This document shows positions 17,072-30,045 of a DNA stretch of 57,727 nt, in pieces; position 1 is the stretch's first letter, and the number at the start of each line of letters is the position of its first letter. Location of the stretch: the NCBI GenBank assembly GCA_017526985.1, contig JAFXQR010000122.1, forward strand, positions 1 through 57,727, read 5' to 3'. The translations under genes and the position numbers were made by a program. Under the pieces are notes generated by a model. That model did not search any database and was not told the origin of the DNA. It worked only from the letters and a program-made list of their open reading frames with translations. The DNA is from Lachnospiraceae bacterium. GTDB taxonomy: Bacteria > Bacillota > Clostridia > Lachnospirales > Lachnospiraceae.

Positions 17072-18820
17072 TTACTGCACCGGTGCAGCCTGTACATTCG
17101 GGTCTGCTACCGATACATTCGGATCTGCTGCCGGTGTCGGCGCCGGCGTTGTTGCAGGTGCATTCGGGTCTACAACCGTTCCGTCCGGATAGACGATCAT
17201 ACCACCCGGATAAACTGCTGTTCCGTCCGGATACAGAATGATACCGTCCGGCAACAGGAAGGTGCCATCCGGCAGGAAAACCGTTCCCTCCGGAAATACC
17301 GGTACATCTGCAGCCTGTGTCGGTGCCAGTGTCGGTTCCTCTTCGATAATGGTCGGTTCCGGTGTCGGCGTCGGAGTCGCGCTCGGTTCTTCCGTCGGTT
17401 CCGGTTCTTCCGGCTCCGGCTCACTCACGATATAACGCTCATCCAGATAGTAGCAGATCACCGGACAGCCTACATATACATAATCATAGATCTTAGCTGC
17501 GGCCGAAGTCGGCAGATTTACACAGCCATGGGATCCGCTGTACTTATAGATCGTACCGCCGAAACGGGAGCGCCATGACGCATCATGCAGACCGATACCC
17601 TTATTGAACGGCATCCAGTACTTTACCGGTGTTGCATAGTCCGGCCCACGGAGCACCGCATTTCGCGCCTTATAAAATACCGCATGGATGCCGGCCGGAG
17701 TATCGCATTTCTTCGCCTCATTACCGGTCACACACAGGGTGGTGAATACAACCTCCCCTTTATCTACAACATATACCGTCTGGTTGGTGATATCCACTTC
17801 AACATAAAAATCACCGATATCGCTCTCGCCAAAAGAGGCACCCTGTGAAGTCCACACCGGTTCACGAGACATTTTCTCTCCCGTCAGCAGATCTTCTTTC
17901 ATCTGCTCGGTTTCCGCCTCAACATTGATCTTCCAACCGAAATCACCCTTAGGGAGCTTCAAAAGATATCCGTCTACTGTGGTGAAATTTTCATCTTTCC
18001 GATAGGTCGAGTACTTCTCATCGATCTCTTCCACATATTCACTCACCTTGGCTTCATTCAGGGAAACGCTGCCGTTCACCTCATCCACCCAATCACCGAA
18101 TACGGAAAAATCCACCACTTCAGTATCCTCACCAAAGGTAAGTGTCACCTCCGATGCGGTAAAAGAATTCTTCTTTGCCAGCTGCTCGATCAGTTTCGGA
18201 TCATCCGCACACACCGCCGGTTTCTGGTAACAGCCGCTCGCGTCCAGATCCACCTGCTCCAGATGCTGCTGCAGCGCATCCTGCAGACTTTGCTGCAAGC
18301 GCTCCTGCACGATCACGGTGCCCTCTTCCTCCGGTACGATCACATATCTGTGCTCCGCAGCATCAAAGCCACCCAGATAGGCATCTTTAGGCTGCACCAT
18401 ATTTTCTTCCTGTAAAAAACTGATGGTATTCAGTTTGGCCGTAAGCAGTCCGCGGTCAAAACTCACCGTACGCTCGGGCGCATGATCTTCTGCGGAAAAA
18501 AAACTGAGCGGCCATAAAAACGGATTCTGCTCCTGCTTGATCTGACCCATGGTCTTGTTATAAACACAGGTAAAACCGATATCCTGCGCCGTAAGCATTG
18601 CCTCAGCGCCATCCCGCCCCAGGAGCTTCAGACTGTACTGCATATCTTCGGTATTCCGCCGCGCCTCCGCTTCTGCCGGCGTCAGATTGCCATAGGAAAC
18701 ACCGCCCACCCGGGTGTTGCCGAACAAATGTGAACTGTAGTAAAACGCAATGCCGAAGTATACGGCCGCCAACACGCCCACTACCGCGATCCCGATGATC
18801 ACTCCCGTCTTCTTTTTCAT
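17072..18820 (-). CDS. L,D-transpeptidase (YkuD) with heptapeptide-repeat tail
   Basis: A 582-aa cell-wall enzyme that forms 3-3 cross-links or anchors proteins. It has one N-terminal membrane segment (IIGIAVVGVLAAVYFGIAFYY) and a peptidoglycan-binding PG_binding_4-like middle (~60-320). A YkuD domain (~335-460) has GIGLHDASW and SGSHGCVNLP with the catalytic Cys. The tail is acidic and Pro/Thr-rich, followed by six imperfect 7-residue repeats of the type xxYPDGT (~515-560) and a Pro/Ala-rich end. The start has GAGG 6-7 nt upstream. It is downstream of the NlpC/P60 gene (22-bp gap), forming a wall-remodelling unit. Confidence 0.92.
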   Translation of the reverse strand: MKKKTGVIIGIAVVGVLAAVYFGIAFYYSSHLFGNTRVGGVSYGNLTPAEAEARRNTEDMQYSLKLLGRDGAEAMLTAQDIGFTCVYNKTMGQIKQEQNPFLWPLSFFSAEDHAPERTVSFDRGLLTAKLNTISFLQEENMVQPKDAYLGGFDAAEHRYVIVPEEEGTVIVQERLQQSLQDALQQHLEQVDLDASGCYQKPAVCADDPKLIEQLAKKNSFTASEVTLTFGEDTEVVDFSVFGDWVDEVNGSVSLNEAKVSEYVEEIDEKYSTYRKDENFTTVDGYLLKLPKGDFGWKINVEAETEQMKEDLLTGEKMSREPVWTSQGASFGESDIGDFYVEVDITNQTVYVVDKGEVVFTTLCVTGNEAKKCDTPAGIHAVFYKARNAVLRGPDYATPVKYWMPFNKGIGLHDASWRSRFGGTIYKYSGSHGCVNLPTSAAAKIYDYVYVGCPVICYYLDERYIVSEPEPEEPEPTEEPSATPTPTPEPTIIEEEPTLAPTQAADVPVFPEGTVFLPDGTFLLPDGIILYPDGTAVYPGGMIVYPDGTVVDPNAPATTPAPTPAADPNVSVADPNVQAAPVQ

Positions 18821-18842
18821 AACTTACCTCTTACTGATACTA

Positions 18843-20288
18843 CTATATAATCCTTCTGATCGTCGTATACTGCCGGTAGTTTACGCGTGAGATCTTAATC
18901 CCACTGCGCTCCGTACTGGCATGTACGATCATTCCGTTTCCGATATAGATCGCAACATGTCCCGGATAGCATACCACATCTCCCGGCTGCGCGGCATCGA
19001 TCCCGGACACTTCTTTTCCGGCACTCCGCAGTGCATACGATGTACGGGGCACCTTATATCCGAATTCCTTATATACGGAAAAGACAAAACCGGAGCAGTC
19101 TGCGCCATTCGTCAGACTGGTACCTCCCGCCACATAAGGATTACCGATAAACTGGCAGGCAAATGCCGCGATCGCCTTACCGGTATCCCCACCGTTTGCT
19201 GCGTAGATGGATGAAATATCATAGGTGGCAGAGCTGGTAGTCGTGATCGTACCGGTCTCCCGGCTTTCCGCAACCGAGTTCTCCGCCGTTGTTCTGGCTT
19301 CTTCCGATGCACGCTGCTCCTGCTCTTCTGCCTCTCTTCTGGCTGTCTCTGCTGCCTGCTGGGCAGCTTCCTCCGCCATTCTTCTGGCCTCTTCTTCCGC
19401 CTGTTTTCTGGCCGCTTCCTCTGCCAGTCTCCGGGCTTCCTCTTCGGCTTTTCTACGAGCTTCTTCTTCTGCCCGTCTTCTTTCTTCCTCTGCTCGTCTG
19501 CGCGCTTCTTCTTCCGCTCTCCTGCGGGCTTCTTCTTCCAGGCGCTTAATCTCGGCATTCTGTTCCCGGATCTGTCTTGCATACTCCGCAGCCTGCGCCT
19601 GTGCTACGCGGATCTCAGACGCATAATCATCCGAGACCTCTTTGAGCTCGGCGATCACATCTTCCATATAGGCCTGTTCTTCTTCACGGTCCGCTTCCAG
19701 ACCCAGCAATTCCTCGCGTTCTTCCTCCAGTGCCGCCTTACGGTCCGCTACTTCCTGTACGGTCTCCTGATAGCGAGCCAGCATGTTCCGGTCATATTCG
19801 TAGAGCTGCTCAATATAATCCGCTTTGGTCAGCATATCGGCATAGCTTTCCGCCTGCATGAGGATCATCGCATAGTTATACTCGCCCTCTTCATACATAT
19901 ATCGGATGCGGATCTTCATAGCCTCATATTGGTCCAGAGCCCGCTGTTCCGCTTCCTCCAGCTGTGCCTGTGACACGGCGATCTCAGCCTCTTTGTCCCC
20001 GATCTCACCTTCCAGCACCTCGATCTCGGCCATCACCTGGGTCAGCGCATCGCTCACCTCTTCGATCTGTGCTTCCACATCTTCCTGCTCTGCCGCCAAT
20101 TCTTCCAGGGTAGCATTGACCTCATCCAGCTCTTCCTGCGTTTCGTCCCTCTCCTGCCGCACATCGTCAATATCCGGATCCGCGTACACCATCATGGGAC
20201 CCATCATCAGAAAAAGTGCCGCACTACCGGCTGCACATCCGCGCAATATCAGTTTTCGGAGTATCCTTTTTTTTGCCATAGTTAACAT
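18843..20288 (-). CDS. Secreted coiled-coil NlpC/P60 peptidoglycan endopeptidase
   Basis: A 481-aa CwlO-like hydrolase. A signal peptide (residues ~12-38, ending VYADPD) is followed by a coiled coil (~40-240) of Glu-rich heptads and then a charged repeat region (~240-335) of EEARRRAEEE type. An NlpC/P60 domain (~365-481) has catalytic Cys in NGADCSGFVFS and His in GHVAIYIGNG, and cleaves D-Glu-gamma-diamino acid bonds. Two in-frame starts (20288 and 20279) are possible and neither has a clear ribosome binding site, so translation may be coupled to the gene ending 12 bp upstream. Confidence 0.93.
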   Translation of the reverse strand: MLTMAKKRILRKLILRGCAAGSAALFLMMGPMMVYADPDIDDVRQERDETQEELDEVNATLEELAAEQEDVEAQIEEVSDALTQVMAEIEVLEGEIGDKEAEIAVSQAQLEEAEQRALDQYEAMKIRIRYMYEEGEYNYAMILMQAESYADMLTKADYIEQLYEYDRNMLARYQETVQEVADRKAALEEEREELLGLEADREEEQAYMEDVIAELKEVSDDYASEIRVAQAQAAEYARQIREQNAEIKRLEEEARRRAEEEARRRAEEERRRAEEEARRKAEEEARRLAEEAARKQAEEEARRMAEEAAQQAAETARREAEEQEQRASEEARTTAENSVAESRETGTITTTSSATYDISSIYAANGGDTGKAIAAFACQFIGNPYVAGGTSLTNGADCSGFVFSVYKEFGYKVPRTSYALRSAGKEVSGIDAAQPGDVVCYPGHVAIYIGNGMIVHASTERSGIKISRVNYRQYTTIRRII

Positions 20289-20300
20289 AATAATATCATA

Positions 20301-22913
20301 TCAGTCTTCCAGCCGCAAGCACACAAGAAAACGATTTCCGTTTTCCGAGAGCATTTTTGCCGCATCCCCCCGGCCAATCTTATACACCTGATCACCATTT
20401 TCGCGACCGGCAGGATTCATCACAACGATATTCAGCTCGTTATAACCGATCAGCAGCATAGCGCTGCCATCCTTCATCTGCATCAGCACCGGTATATCCT
20501 GTGCCGTATAGTACAGCAACGCATCCGGAGTCACCCCGGACAGATCCAGGACTTCCGCCGCCGGCAATGCTTCTTCCAGGATCTGTTTCGCTGTACTGCC
20601 ATCTTCCATCTGCTCCCGTGTTTGCGTATGGACCCCCAGATAAGACAGCATGGTATCCACAGCTGCTGCCTGTACAGCAATTGGGATATCTTCTTTTGTA
20701 ACCGTCGTTACGGATCCGCTGATGGCCATGATCTGATTTTTCACCGGCAGCGTCATACGACGGTATACAACAGATCCGTCCGCATCCCGTACCACTCCGC
20801 TTCCCTGATATACCTTTTCCACCGGTTCGTATACATTCTCACAGACATCCTGCAGGTGTCCCTTCTGATAAAGATAATAGATGCTTTGCCGCCCGTCATT
20901 TTGCATTTCGGCAACCCTTTCGCCTTCAAAGATCACAAAACGCGGGTCCAGGATCTGCATAGAAGCTGTCTTGATCTCACTGCGTACCGCGATCTGAACG
21001 ATAGTCTCAAAACGCTCCGTCACCGCTGTCTCGATCGTATTCTTTTTTCTGTCCGTCCCGGAATTGTTCAGGATCTGGTCATCCGCATAGGGCTGCAGTA
21101 TCCCGTTTTCATCCCGTACAGCGCGATGCAGGGTGATCATCCCCCCGTTGACATCCACACCGGTGATATATACATCCGGTTGCGTATACTCCTTCAGAAT
21201 GGCGCCTTCCTCATCACGAATACATATCGTGTTCATCGCAAATACCATATGTCCGCTGCTGTCCTGTCCGATATCCGATATTTTGGCGATCCCGTATACC
21301 AGATCCGCGCCGAAAAAAGAGATTGGCAGCAGCCGTTCATCCTCGCCTGCCCGCACGGTACTTTCCACATCCGTCATCAGGTTTTTCAGGACCAGTTCTT
21401 TGGCATCGTACAGATCACTGCTGCCGCTCCAGGCCGCCATCATACCGTCTGCTGAAGAGATCACGCCGCTCACCGGCAGATCCTCTGCCAGCATCGTGCA
21501 GCCGCCCCCCTCCAGTGACACCTCATAGATACTGTCTTTCAGCAGCAGATGCAAACTATGTTCTCCCGCAAAAGACAGTTTTTCCATATCGTATTTTAAT
21601 AATTCATAGGAACCGTCGTAAGGCACAAATACCTTTTCTTCCACGGTATTGAGCGTACTGTCGTATTCGTACACCGACACGCCCATACGGCCTTCCCGGA
21701 CACCACAGTTCATATAGCCATAGACCAGAAATACGATATTCCCGGTCTCCTGTACCTGACAGATCCGGATATCGTGCATCCGCATGGTCTCTCTCCGGTC
21801 TTTCAGATCATCCCCGTAAAAACTGAAGACCTCCGAAATGCGGTTATCCGCCACATCATAGGTAAACAGTCTGCCGCAATTGACAAAAGCCAGGGTATTA
21901 CCGTCCACGCTCTCCATCTTCTGCACATCTGTATCCGTAATGCCCAGCACGATCTTGTTTCCGGCTATGATCGATGCCACATCCGGCGCACCTTCTTTTT
22001 TCTCCTGGCTGCCCAGCGTAAAGATCTGGTCCATAGTGCGTTCGTAATCCAGTAGATACATACGCTCTGTTCCCAGACGCAGCCGGAAACATTCCTCCAC
22101 AAAATAGCTTCGCAGCCTGGTTTCTTCCGGAATCTGTACAATATAATCCAGACAGATCTGTGCCGTTTCTGCATCAATATCCTTTACGGTCGCCATCGGC
22201 TCGGTCAGGCGCTCCACCGGCAGATCGCCCCAATATACCTGATTGGAACTGGAGTGAATATCCACTTTGTGAAAGGTCGAATTGTCCCCCTGGGCATTAC
22301 TTTCCAGATAGGTCGGCAGCTCGGACGCTCCCATGACACGGTCAAAGGTCATATCACTGAAATGGCAAGCAAATTCCAGTTTCTCCGAAAGGGCACAATC
22401 TTCGCTGCGCAGAAGCTGTGTATAATAATACAGTTTTGCCCCCGTACCGGTTTCCAGCATAAGACACAGAGAATACTCGGCTCCCATACGAAGCAGATCC
22501 TTCACCACAAAGCTACCCCGGATCGTATCGCCTTCCCTGGCATAATCGTAGATCTGCGTCTCTTCGATCAGGCGATCATCCCGAAGAGACCGGATCTTAA
22601 AAGAGATACGCTCAATCTCTGCCCCGTAGGTATCCACGACAAAATCCAGTTTCCGTTCCTCCGACAGAGGCGTGATATGCTCCCTCACTCCGGCCGCATC
22701 CATCTCCTGCGCATATCCATGCATCTGGTTGAACTGCCGACCGTCACACAAAAAACTCACCAAAGGATACGACGCATCCGACATCTCCGTGGTCATATCC
22801 GTATTGCCCCGGTTCATAAAAGAACTCAACACGAAAAGAGAGAGGATAAAAATCCCCCCGCAATAAATGAACCGCAATATTCCTTTGCTGATATGGTATC
22901 CCTTGCTTCTCAT
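20301..22913 (-). CDS. Membrane-anchored protein with degenerate C39-like C-terminus
   Basis: An 870-aa protein with one membrane segment near residue 20 (FIYCGGIFILSLFVLSSF). The long outside part (~40-735) has regular strand-rich segments such as GNTLAFVNCGRLFTYDVADNRI, which suggests a beta-propeller. Residues ~740-870 resemble Peptidase_C39-like domains (IPIAVQAAAVDTMLSYLGV, then AMLLIGYNELNIVVMNPAG), but the expected catalytic Cys and His are missing, so it is probably a binding module. It is followed by the NlpC/P60 hydrolase and L,D-transpeptidase genes, and may help control cell-wall enzymes. I do not know a named homologue. Confidence 0.65.
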   Translation of the reverse strand: MRSKGYHISKGILRFIYCGGIFILSLFVLSSFMNRGNTDMTTEMSDASYPLVSFLCDGRQFNQMHGYAQEMDAAGVREHITPLSEERKLDFVVDTYGAEIERISFKIRSLRDDRLIEETQIYDYAREGDTIRGSFVVKDLLRMGAEYSLCLMLETGTGAKLYYYTQLLRSEDCALSEKLEFACHFSDMTFDRVMGASELPTYLESNAQGDNSTFHKVDIHSSSNQVYWGDLPVERLTEPMATVKDIDAETAQICLDYIVQIPEETRLRSYFVEECFRLRLGTERMYLLDYERTMDQIFTLGSQEKKEGAPDVASIIAGNKIVLGITDTDVQKMESVDGNTLAFVNCGRLFTYDVADNRISEVFSFYGDDLKDRRETMRMHDIRICQVQETGNIVFLVYGYMNCGVREGRMGVSVYEYDSTLNTVEEKVFVPYDGSYELLKYDMEKLSFAGEHSLHLLLKDSIYEVSLEGGGCTMLAEDLPVSGVISSADGMMAAWSGSSDLYDAKELVLKNLMTDVESTVRAGEDERLLPISFFGADLVYGIAKISDIGQDSSGHMVFAMNTICIRDEEGAILKEYTQPDVYITGVDVNGGMITLHRAVRDENGILQPYADDQILNNSGTDRKKNTIETAVTERFETIVQIAVRSEIKTASMQILDPRFVIFEGERVAEMQNDGRQSIYYLYQKGHLQDVCENVYEPVEKVYQGSGVVRDADGSVVYRRMTLPVKNQIMAISGSVTTVTKEDIPIAVQAAAVDTMLSYLGVHTQTREQMEDGSTAKQILEEALPAAEVLDLSGVTPDALLYYTAQDIPVLMQMKDGSAMLLIGYNELNIVVMNPAGRENGDQVYKIGRGDAAKMLSENGNRFLVCLRLED

Positions 22914-22928
22914 TCAAAATAAAAGGAT

Positions 22929-22954
22929 TCCCCCTTCGCGTTACCAAAGGGGGA
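22929..22954 (-). terminator. Terminator of the ATP synthase operon
   Basis: On the minus strand TCCCCCTT (22954-22947) pairs with AAGGGGGA (22936-22929) around a 10-nt loop, followed by an AT-rich tail with TTTTATTTT. Confidence 0.8.
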
Positions 22955-22963
22955 TGATAAAGC

Positions 22964-23365
22964 TTACTTTAATGCCTGAATACGGGCAATTGCACGCTTT
23001 AATGCGATCTCTGCCCTGTCCAGATCCACGCCGTCGGCTCTCGCCGCGATACGTTCCCTGGCTCGGCGTTCTGCCTCGGTTGCCCGTTCCTCATTGATCT
23101 CTCCGGGCCACTCGATCAGCTCCGCCAGGATCGTTACCTTATCCTGCAGGATCTCGGCAAAGCCCGCATGCAGTGCCGCCTTCTTTTCACCTTCGGCTGT
23201 GGTGATGGTCAGCACGCCGGGACTGACGATCACGGTCAGTGGCACATGGTTGGCATAGATACCCAGCTCACCTTCCGTGGTATTAAATTCGACCATCTCT
23301 ACCGGAGCCTCATAAAAGATCCGCTCCGGAGTGACGACTTTTAAATGAAATGTTGTGTCTGCCAT
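22964..23365 (-). CDS. atpC: ATP synthase F1 epsilon subunit
   Basis: A 133-aa stalk subunit. The N-terminal beta sandwich (FHLKVVTPERIFYEAPVEMVEFNTTEGELGIYANHVPLTV) and a C-terminal helical hairpin (ATEAERRARERIAA, LKRAIARIQALK) are both complete. It is the last gene of the operon, 15 bp after atpD, with a terminator behind it. Confidence 0.97.
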   Translation of the reverse strand: MADTTFHLKVVTPERIFYEAPVEMVEFNTTEGELGIYANHVPLTVIVSPGVLTITTAEGEKKAALHAGFAEILQDKVTILAELIEWPGEINEERATEAERRARERIAARADGVDLDRAEIALKRAIARIQALK

Positions 23366-23380
23366 TCGACTATACCCAAA

Positions 23381-24790
<1,410 letters not shown>

Positions 24791-24808
24791 TCAAAAATAA
24801 GTTCATTA

Positions 24809-25678
24809 TCAGCTGATCGCGTCAGCACCGGCAATGATCTCTGTCAACTCCGTAGTGATCTTGCTCTGTCTTGCACGGTTGTACAACAAGGACAGATGCT
24901 CGATCATCTCGGCAGCATTGTTGGTCGCGTTGTCCATTGCCTGCATACGGGCACCGTTTTCACTGGCCTGCGCCTCGATGAGCGCCCCATATACCATACT
25001 GGAAATATACTTCGGAATGATCAGGTTCAGAGCCTCTTCATCTTCCGGTTCAAAGTTCATCGGCACATCCGTGTCATGCTTCTGCCGGTCATCCAGCTCA
25101 TGATCTCCGATCTCCACCGGCAGCAATTTCAGCATCGTCGGGATATGGCTTACCGTATTCTTAAAGAAGGTGTATGCCAGATAGATCTCCCCGATCTCAC
25201 CCTTTTCAAATGCTTCCAGCAGTTCCTTCGTCACGGTCATACCATCACGATAGGTCGGTGCTTCAATGGCTTCCGAAAAGTCTTTCATCACTTCATAGCC
25301 TTCCCGGACCATCGCATCTTTTCCTTTTTTACCGATGGCATAGATCACCGTATTCTTCTTGTCGAATTCGGGATCTCTGGTCACCAGCTTGATCACGTTG
25401 GAGTTGTATCCACCTGCCAGACCTTTGTTGGAAGTGATCATGACCACTGCACGCTTATCACTCTGTCCACCCTTCATATACGGGTGCTCCAGGTCTCTGG
25501 ATCTGGCCAGGATCGACGTAACGGTATTGTACAGTTCATTAAAATAGAACATGGACTGTTCCGCACGTGCCTTGGCACGCTGCAGTTTGACCGTGGACAC
25601 AAGTTTCATGGCCTTGGTGATCTGCTGCGTACTCTCAACACTGCTCTTACGTCTTTTGATGTCTCTCATCGACGCCAT
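24809..25678 (-). CDS. atpG: ATP synthase F1 gamma subunit
   Basis: A 289-aa rotor shaft. The N-terminal coiled-coil helix (MRDIKRRKSSVESTQQITKAMKLVSTVKLQRAKARA) and the C-terminal helix with ARQSKITTELTEIIAGADAI are typical. SNKGLAGGYNSNVIK is the conserved central segment. Confidence 0.98.
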   Translation of the reverse strand: MASMRDIKRRKSSVESTQQITKAMKLVSTVKLQRAKARAEQSMFYFNELYNTVTSILARSRDLEHPYMKGGQSDKRAVVMITSNKGLAGGYNSNVIKLVTRDPEFDKKNTVIYAIGKKGKDAMVREGYEVMKDFSEAIEAPTYRDGMTVTKELLEAFEKGEIGEIYLAYTFFKNTVSHIPTMLKLLPVEIGDHELDDRQKHDTDVPMNFEPEDEEALNLIIPKYISSMVYGALIEAQASENGARMQAMDNATNNAAEMIEHLSLLYNRARQSKITTELTEIIAGADAIS

Positions 25679-25721
25679 AACTACATTACCTCATACTTTG
25701 GAATAATCGTCAGGTGCCGGA

Positions 25722-27242
<1,521 letters not shown>

Positions 27243-27343
27243 TTACGTTCTCACCTTTCCATTTGATTTACCGCTGATAACACATTTTTCCACACCCTCA
27301 GCAGCGGAGCACTTCAGGTCGTCCCAAGTTGATCACACTTAAA

Positions 27344-27889
27344 TCAAGCGGACACTTTGTACAGTTCCCGCTTCAATCCGTCCAGCTTGGTCCGGATACT
27401 GCTGTCCACCACGTGATCACCAAGGCGAATCACCAGGCCGCCGATCAGCGCCGGATCCACCGCATAGTGCATTTCCATGGTCTTATAAGAGGTCGTAGCC
27501 AGCAGTTTTGCCTCGATCTCCTTCTTTTCTTCGGCATCCAATCCCATCGCCGAACGCACATAAGCTACGCCGATGCGCTTGTATTCCTTTACTTTTCCCA
27601 TAAAGTGCTCAAGGATCGCATCCAACTCAGCATATCGATCCTTTTTTAACAGAAGCATCAGAAAACCGGTCAGTTCCGCATCTGCGCGTCCGACAAAGAC
27701 CTTCTCCAGCACTGCCTGTTTTTCTTCCTTTGTTACCTTAGGATGATTCATCAGTGCACTAAAGTCCGGATTCTGCGCAAGGATCTGCTGCAGGGCAGTC
27801 ACTTCTTCATAAAAAGCGTCCACCTTGTTTTCTTCACAGGCCAGGGAAAACAATGCATCCCCATAAGTTGCCGAAACTAGCTTTGCCAT
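27344..27889 (-). CDS. atpH: ATP synthase delta subunit
   Basis: A 181-aa peripheral stalk subunit joining F1 to the b subunits. It starts YGDALFSLACEENK and ends with the conserved VDPALIGGLVIRLGDHVVDSSIRTKLDGLKREL. Its start overlaps the atpF stop by 13 bp, so translation is probably coupled. Confidence 0.97.
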   Translation of the reverse strand: MAKLVSATYGDALFSLACEENKVDAFYEEVTALQQILAQNPDFSALMNHPKVTKEEKQAVLEKVFVGRADAELTGFLMLLLKKDRYAELDAILEHFMGKVKEYKRIGVAYVRSAMGLDAEEKKEIEAKLLATTSYKTMEMHYAVDPALIGGLVIRLGDHVVDSSIRTKLDGLKRELYKVSA

Positions 27890-28425
27890 GTATCGTTACC
27901 TATTTCCTTCAGTGTTTCCTCAACAAGACTCTTCTGTACTGTGGTATCGATCTTTCCTGCTACCACCTTCTGCGCCATCAGCGATGCAATATTGATCATT
28001 TCCTGCTTCACTTCTTCGCCCACACGCTGCTTTTCGAGCTGTGCTTCTTTACGGGCATTGGCAATGATCGCTTCTGCTTCCTTCTTTGCCTCGGAGAGGA
28101 TCTTGTTCTCATTGGCAAGAGCACGATTCCGCGCATCGCTCATGATCTGTTCCACTTCCACATCGACATCACGAAGCTTCGCCTCATACTCTTCTTTCAA
28201 CTTCAGCGCTGCATCTTTGTCGTTCTGCGCCACGGCGATATCGTTCTGAATACGATTACGCCGGTCCTCCAGCAGTTTTCTGGCCGGATTGAACAGGTTG
28301 TAGGAAAGTATCAGGAAAAGTACGAACACCGCAAGAAGTGTCAGACCGGAATCAAACAAAAGCTGCAGATCCAGGTCAAACAGACGCGTATATTCTTGTG
28401 CATTAAGCAACATGTACAGTTCCAT
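27877..28425 (-). CDS. atpF: ATP synthase Fo b subunit
   Basis: A 182-aa membrane-anchored stator. One transmembrane helix (TLLAVFVLFLILSYNLF) and a long charged helix. The N-terminus (MELYMLLNAQEYTRLFDLDLQLL) is ~25 residues long before the membrane span, a bit longer than in many b subunits. It overlaps atpH. Confidence 0.96.
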   Translation of the reverse strand: MELYMLLNAQEYTRLFDLDLQLLFDSGLTLLAVFVLFLILSYNLFNPARKLLEDRRNRIQNDIAVAQNDKDAALKLKEEYEAKLRDVDVEVEQIMSDARNRALANENKILSEAKKEAEAIIANARKEAQLEKQRVGEEVKQEMINIASLMAQKVVAGKIDTTVQKSLVEETLKEIGNDTWQS

Positions 28426-28458
28426 ACTTTATTTCTCCTTCGCTCCCCGTTTTCGGAT

Positions 28459-28734
<276 letters not shown>

Positions 28735-28765
28735 TTATTTTGATGGGTTTGTTTTTTAGCTTTAT

Positions 28766-29491
28766 TTATGCCTTGACTTCTTCCCCGACAGCATCGGAAA
28801 CATAAGTCATGGTCAGCATACAGAATACATATGTCTGGATCGCACCGGAGAACATATCAAAGTAAACATGCAGTACCGCCGGCCACGCATATGCGATCAC
28901 CTTTAACAGTCCGTATACCAGTGCCATCATAACCGTACCGGACAGAACATTTGCGAAAAGACGCAGAGACAACGAGATCGGTACCGCAAAGTCACCAATG
29001 AGGTTGATCGGCAGCCAGAACGGCCAGGGATCGCACAATCCCTTCAATACACCGATCGGCTTCTGGTATTTGAATTTACATACAGTGATCAGAGTAAAAG
29101 TCAGCACACCCAGAGGAAATGTCACGCCATAATCTGCTGTAGGCGGACGCAATCCGAACAGACCGGAAATATTGCTGAACAAGATAAAGATAAAGATCGT
29201 ACCAATATAATTGCGGAATTTATATGCACTCCATCCCATAGTGGAGCTGACCAGTTTGTCCAGAAGTTCCACGATCATTTCCACGATATTCTGGAATACC
29301 CCCGGTACCTGCGTTCCCTTTGTGATCGCATGTTTTGCGAAGAATGAAAACACGATCAGTGTGAGCACTACGATCAGTGTACAGATATGAGAAGTCGTGA
29401 TCCAAAGCGTCTGTCCTCCCAACTCAAACGAGAAGACACCCTCGATCATAAACCCAAGATCATCTGCCGATAATAACATGCCAGTTCCCAT
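28766..29491 (-). CDS. atpB: ATP synthase Fo a subunit
   Basis: A 241-aa membrane stator with about six helices. The essential Arg lies in LSLRLFANVLSGTVMMALVYG. FRNYIGTIFIFILFSNISGLFGLRPPTADYGVTFPLG is typical of the family. First of the core genes, followed by atpE. Confidence 0.96.
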   Translation of the reverse strand: MGTGMLLSADDLGFMIEGVFSFELGGQTLWITTSHICTLIVVLTLIVFSFFAKHAITKGTQVPGVFQNIVEMIVELLDKLVSSTMGWSAYKFRNYIGTIFIFILFSNISGLFGLRPPTADYGVTFPLGVLTFTLITVCKFKYQKPIGVLKGLCDPWPFWLPINLIGDFAVPISLSLRLFANVLSGTVMMALVYGLLKVIAYAWPAVLHVYFDMFSGAIQTYVFCMLTMTYVSDAVGEEVKA

Positions 29492-29527
29492 ATGATCCGA
29501 ACCTTCCTAAAAGTATTTTGTATTCTT

Positions 29528-30022
29528 TTATGCATTCGATCCGTCTGCCGGATTATCTGTTTCCTTCTTTTTTCCGTACAGGCGATCCTGCTCCTCCGCA
29601 GAGACCATCTCCCGGAAAAACGGCTCTTTACCACACACCTTTTCCGAGATCCTATGCGTGTATGGCTCAATGTAAGCCGAAAACTTCAGCGTCATCAATC
29701 CCACAAAGATCATGATCGGATCCGCCAACCCACTTACAGCTGCCGTGATCATTGCCAGCGCCGCCGTAAAATACCGGAGCAGATAACCGAGCCGCATGGT
29801 CTTTTCCGCGCCTGCTTCTCCGGCCGATAACGCCCTATTGATGGTATATTCCATATGTGCCGCCATCAGGATCGCACCAACCAAACCTGCCAGCAGTCCT
29901 ATACTGCGATACAGTTTATTGTCAAAAGCCGCAAGCAATACAGCCTCTATCGCCACACCGAAGAGCAGTATCCCGATCCACAACTCGATCAGCGTATAAT
30001 GTTCGATCCACTTTTCCTTCAT
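29528..30022 (-). CDS. AtpI-like membrane protein
   Basis: A 164-aa protein with about four membrane segments (ELWIGILLFGVAIEAVLLAAF, SIGLLAGLVGAILMAAHM, YFTAALAMITAAVSGLADPIMIFVGLMTL). Position directly before atpB and topology fit the ATP synthase I chain family, which assists ring assembly or Mg2+ uptake. The C-terminus is a charged ~50-residue tail. The symbol is left blank because sequence identity to known AtpI cannot be judged. Confidence 0.75.
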   Translation of the reverse strand: MKEKWIEHYTLIELWIGILLFGVAIEAVLLAAFDNKLYRSIGLLAGLVGAILMAAHMEYTINRALSAGEAGAEKTMRLGYLLRYFTAALAMITAAVSGLADPIMIFVGLMTLKFSAYIEPYTHRISEKVCGKEPFFREMVSAEEQDRLYGKKKETDNPADGSNA

Positions 30023-30045
30023 GAACTACCAGATAACTGCTGTTT

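Noticed and set aside
19225-19626. 133-aa Ser/Ala-rich frame opposite the NlpC/P60 coiled coil
   Set aside because: Antisense of EEARRR-type repeats.
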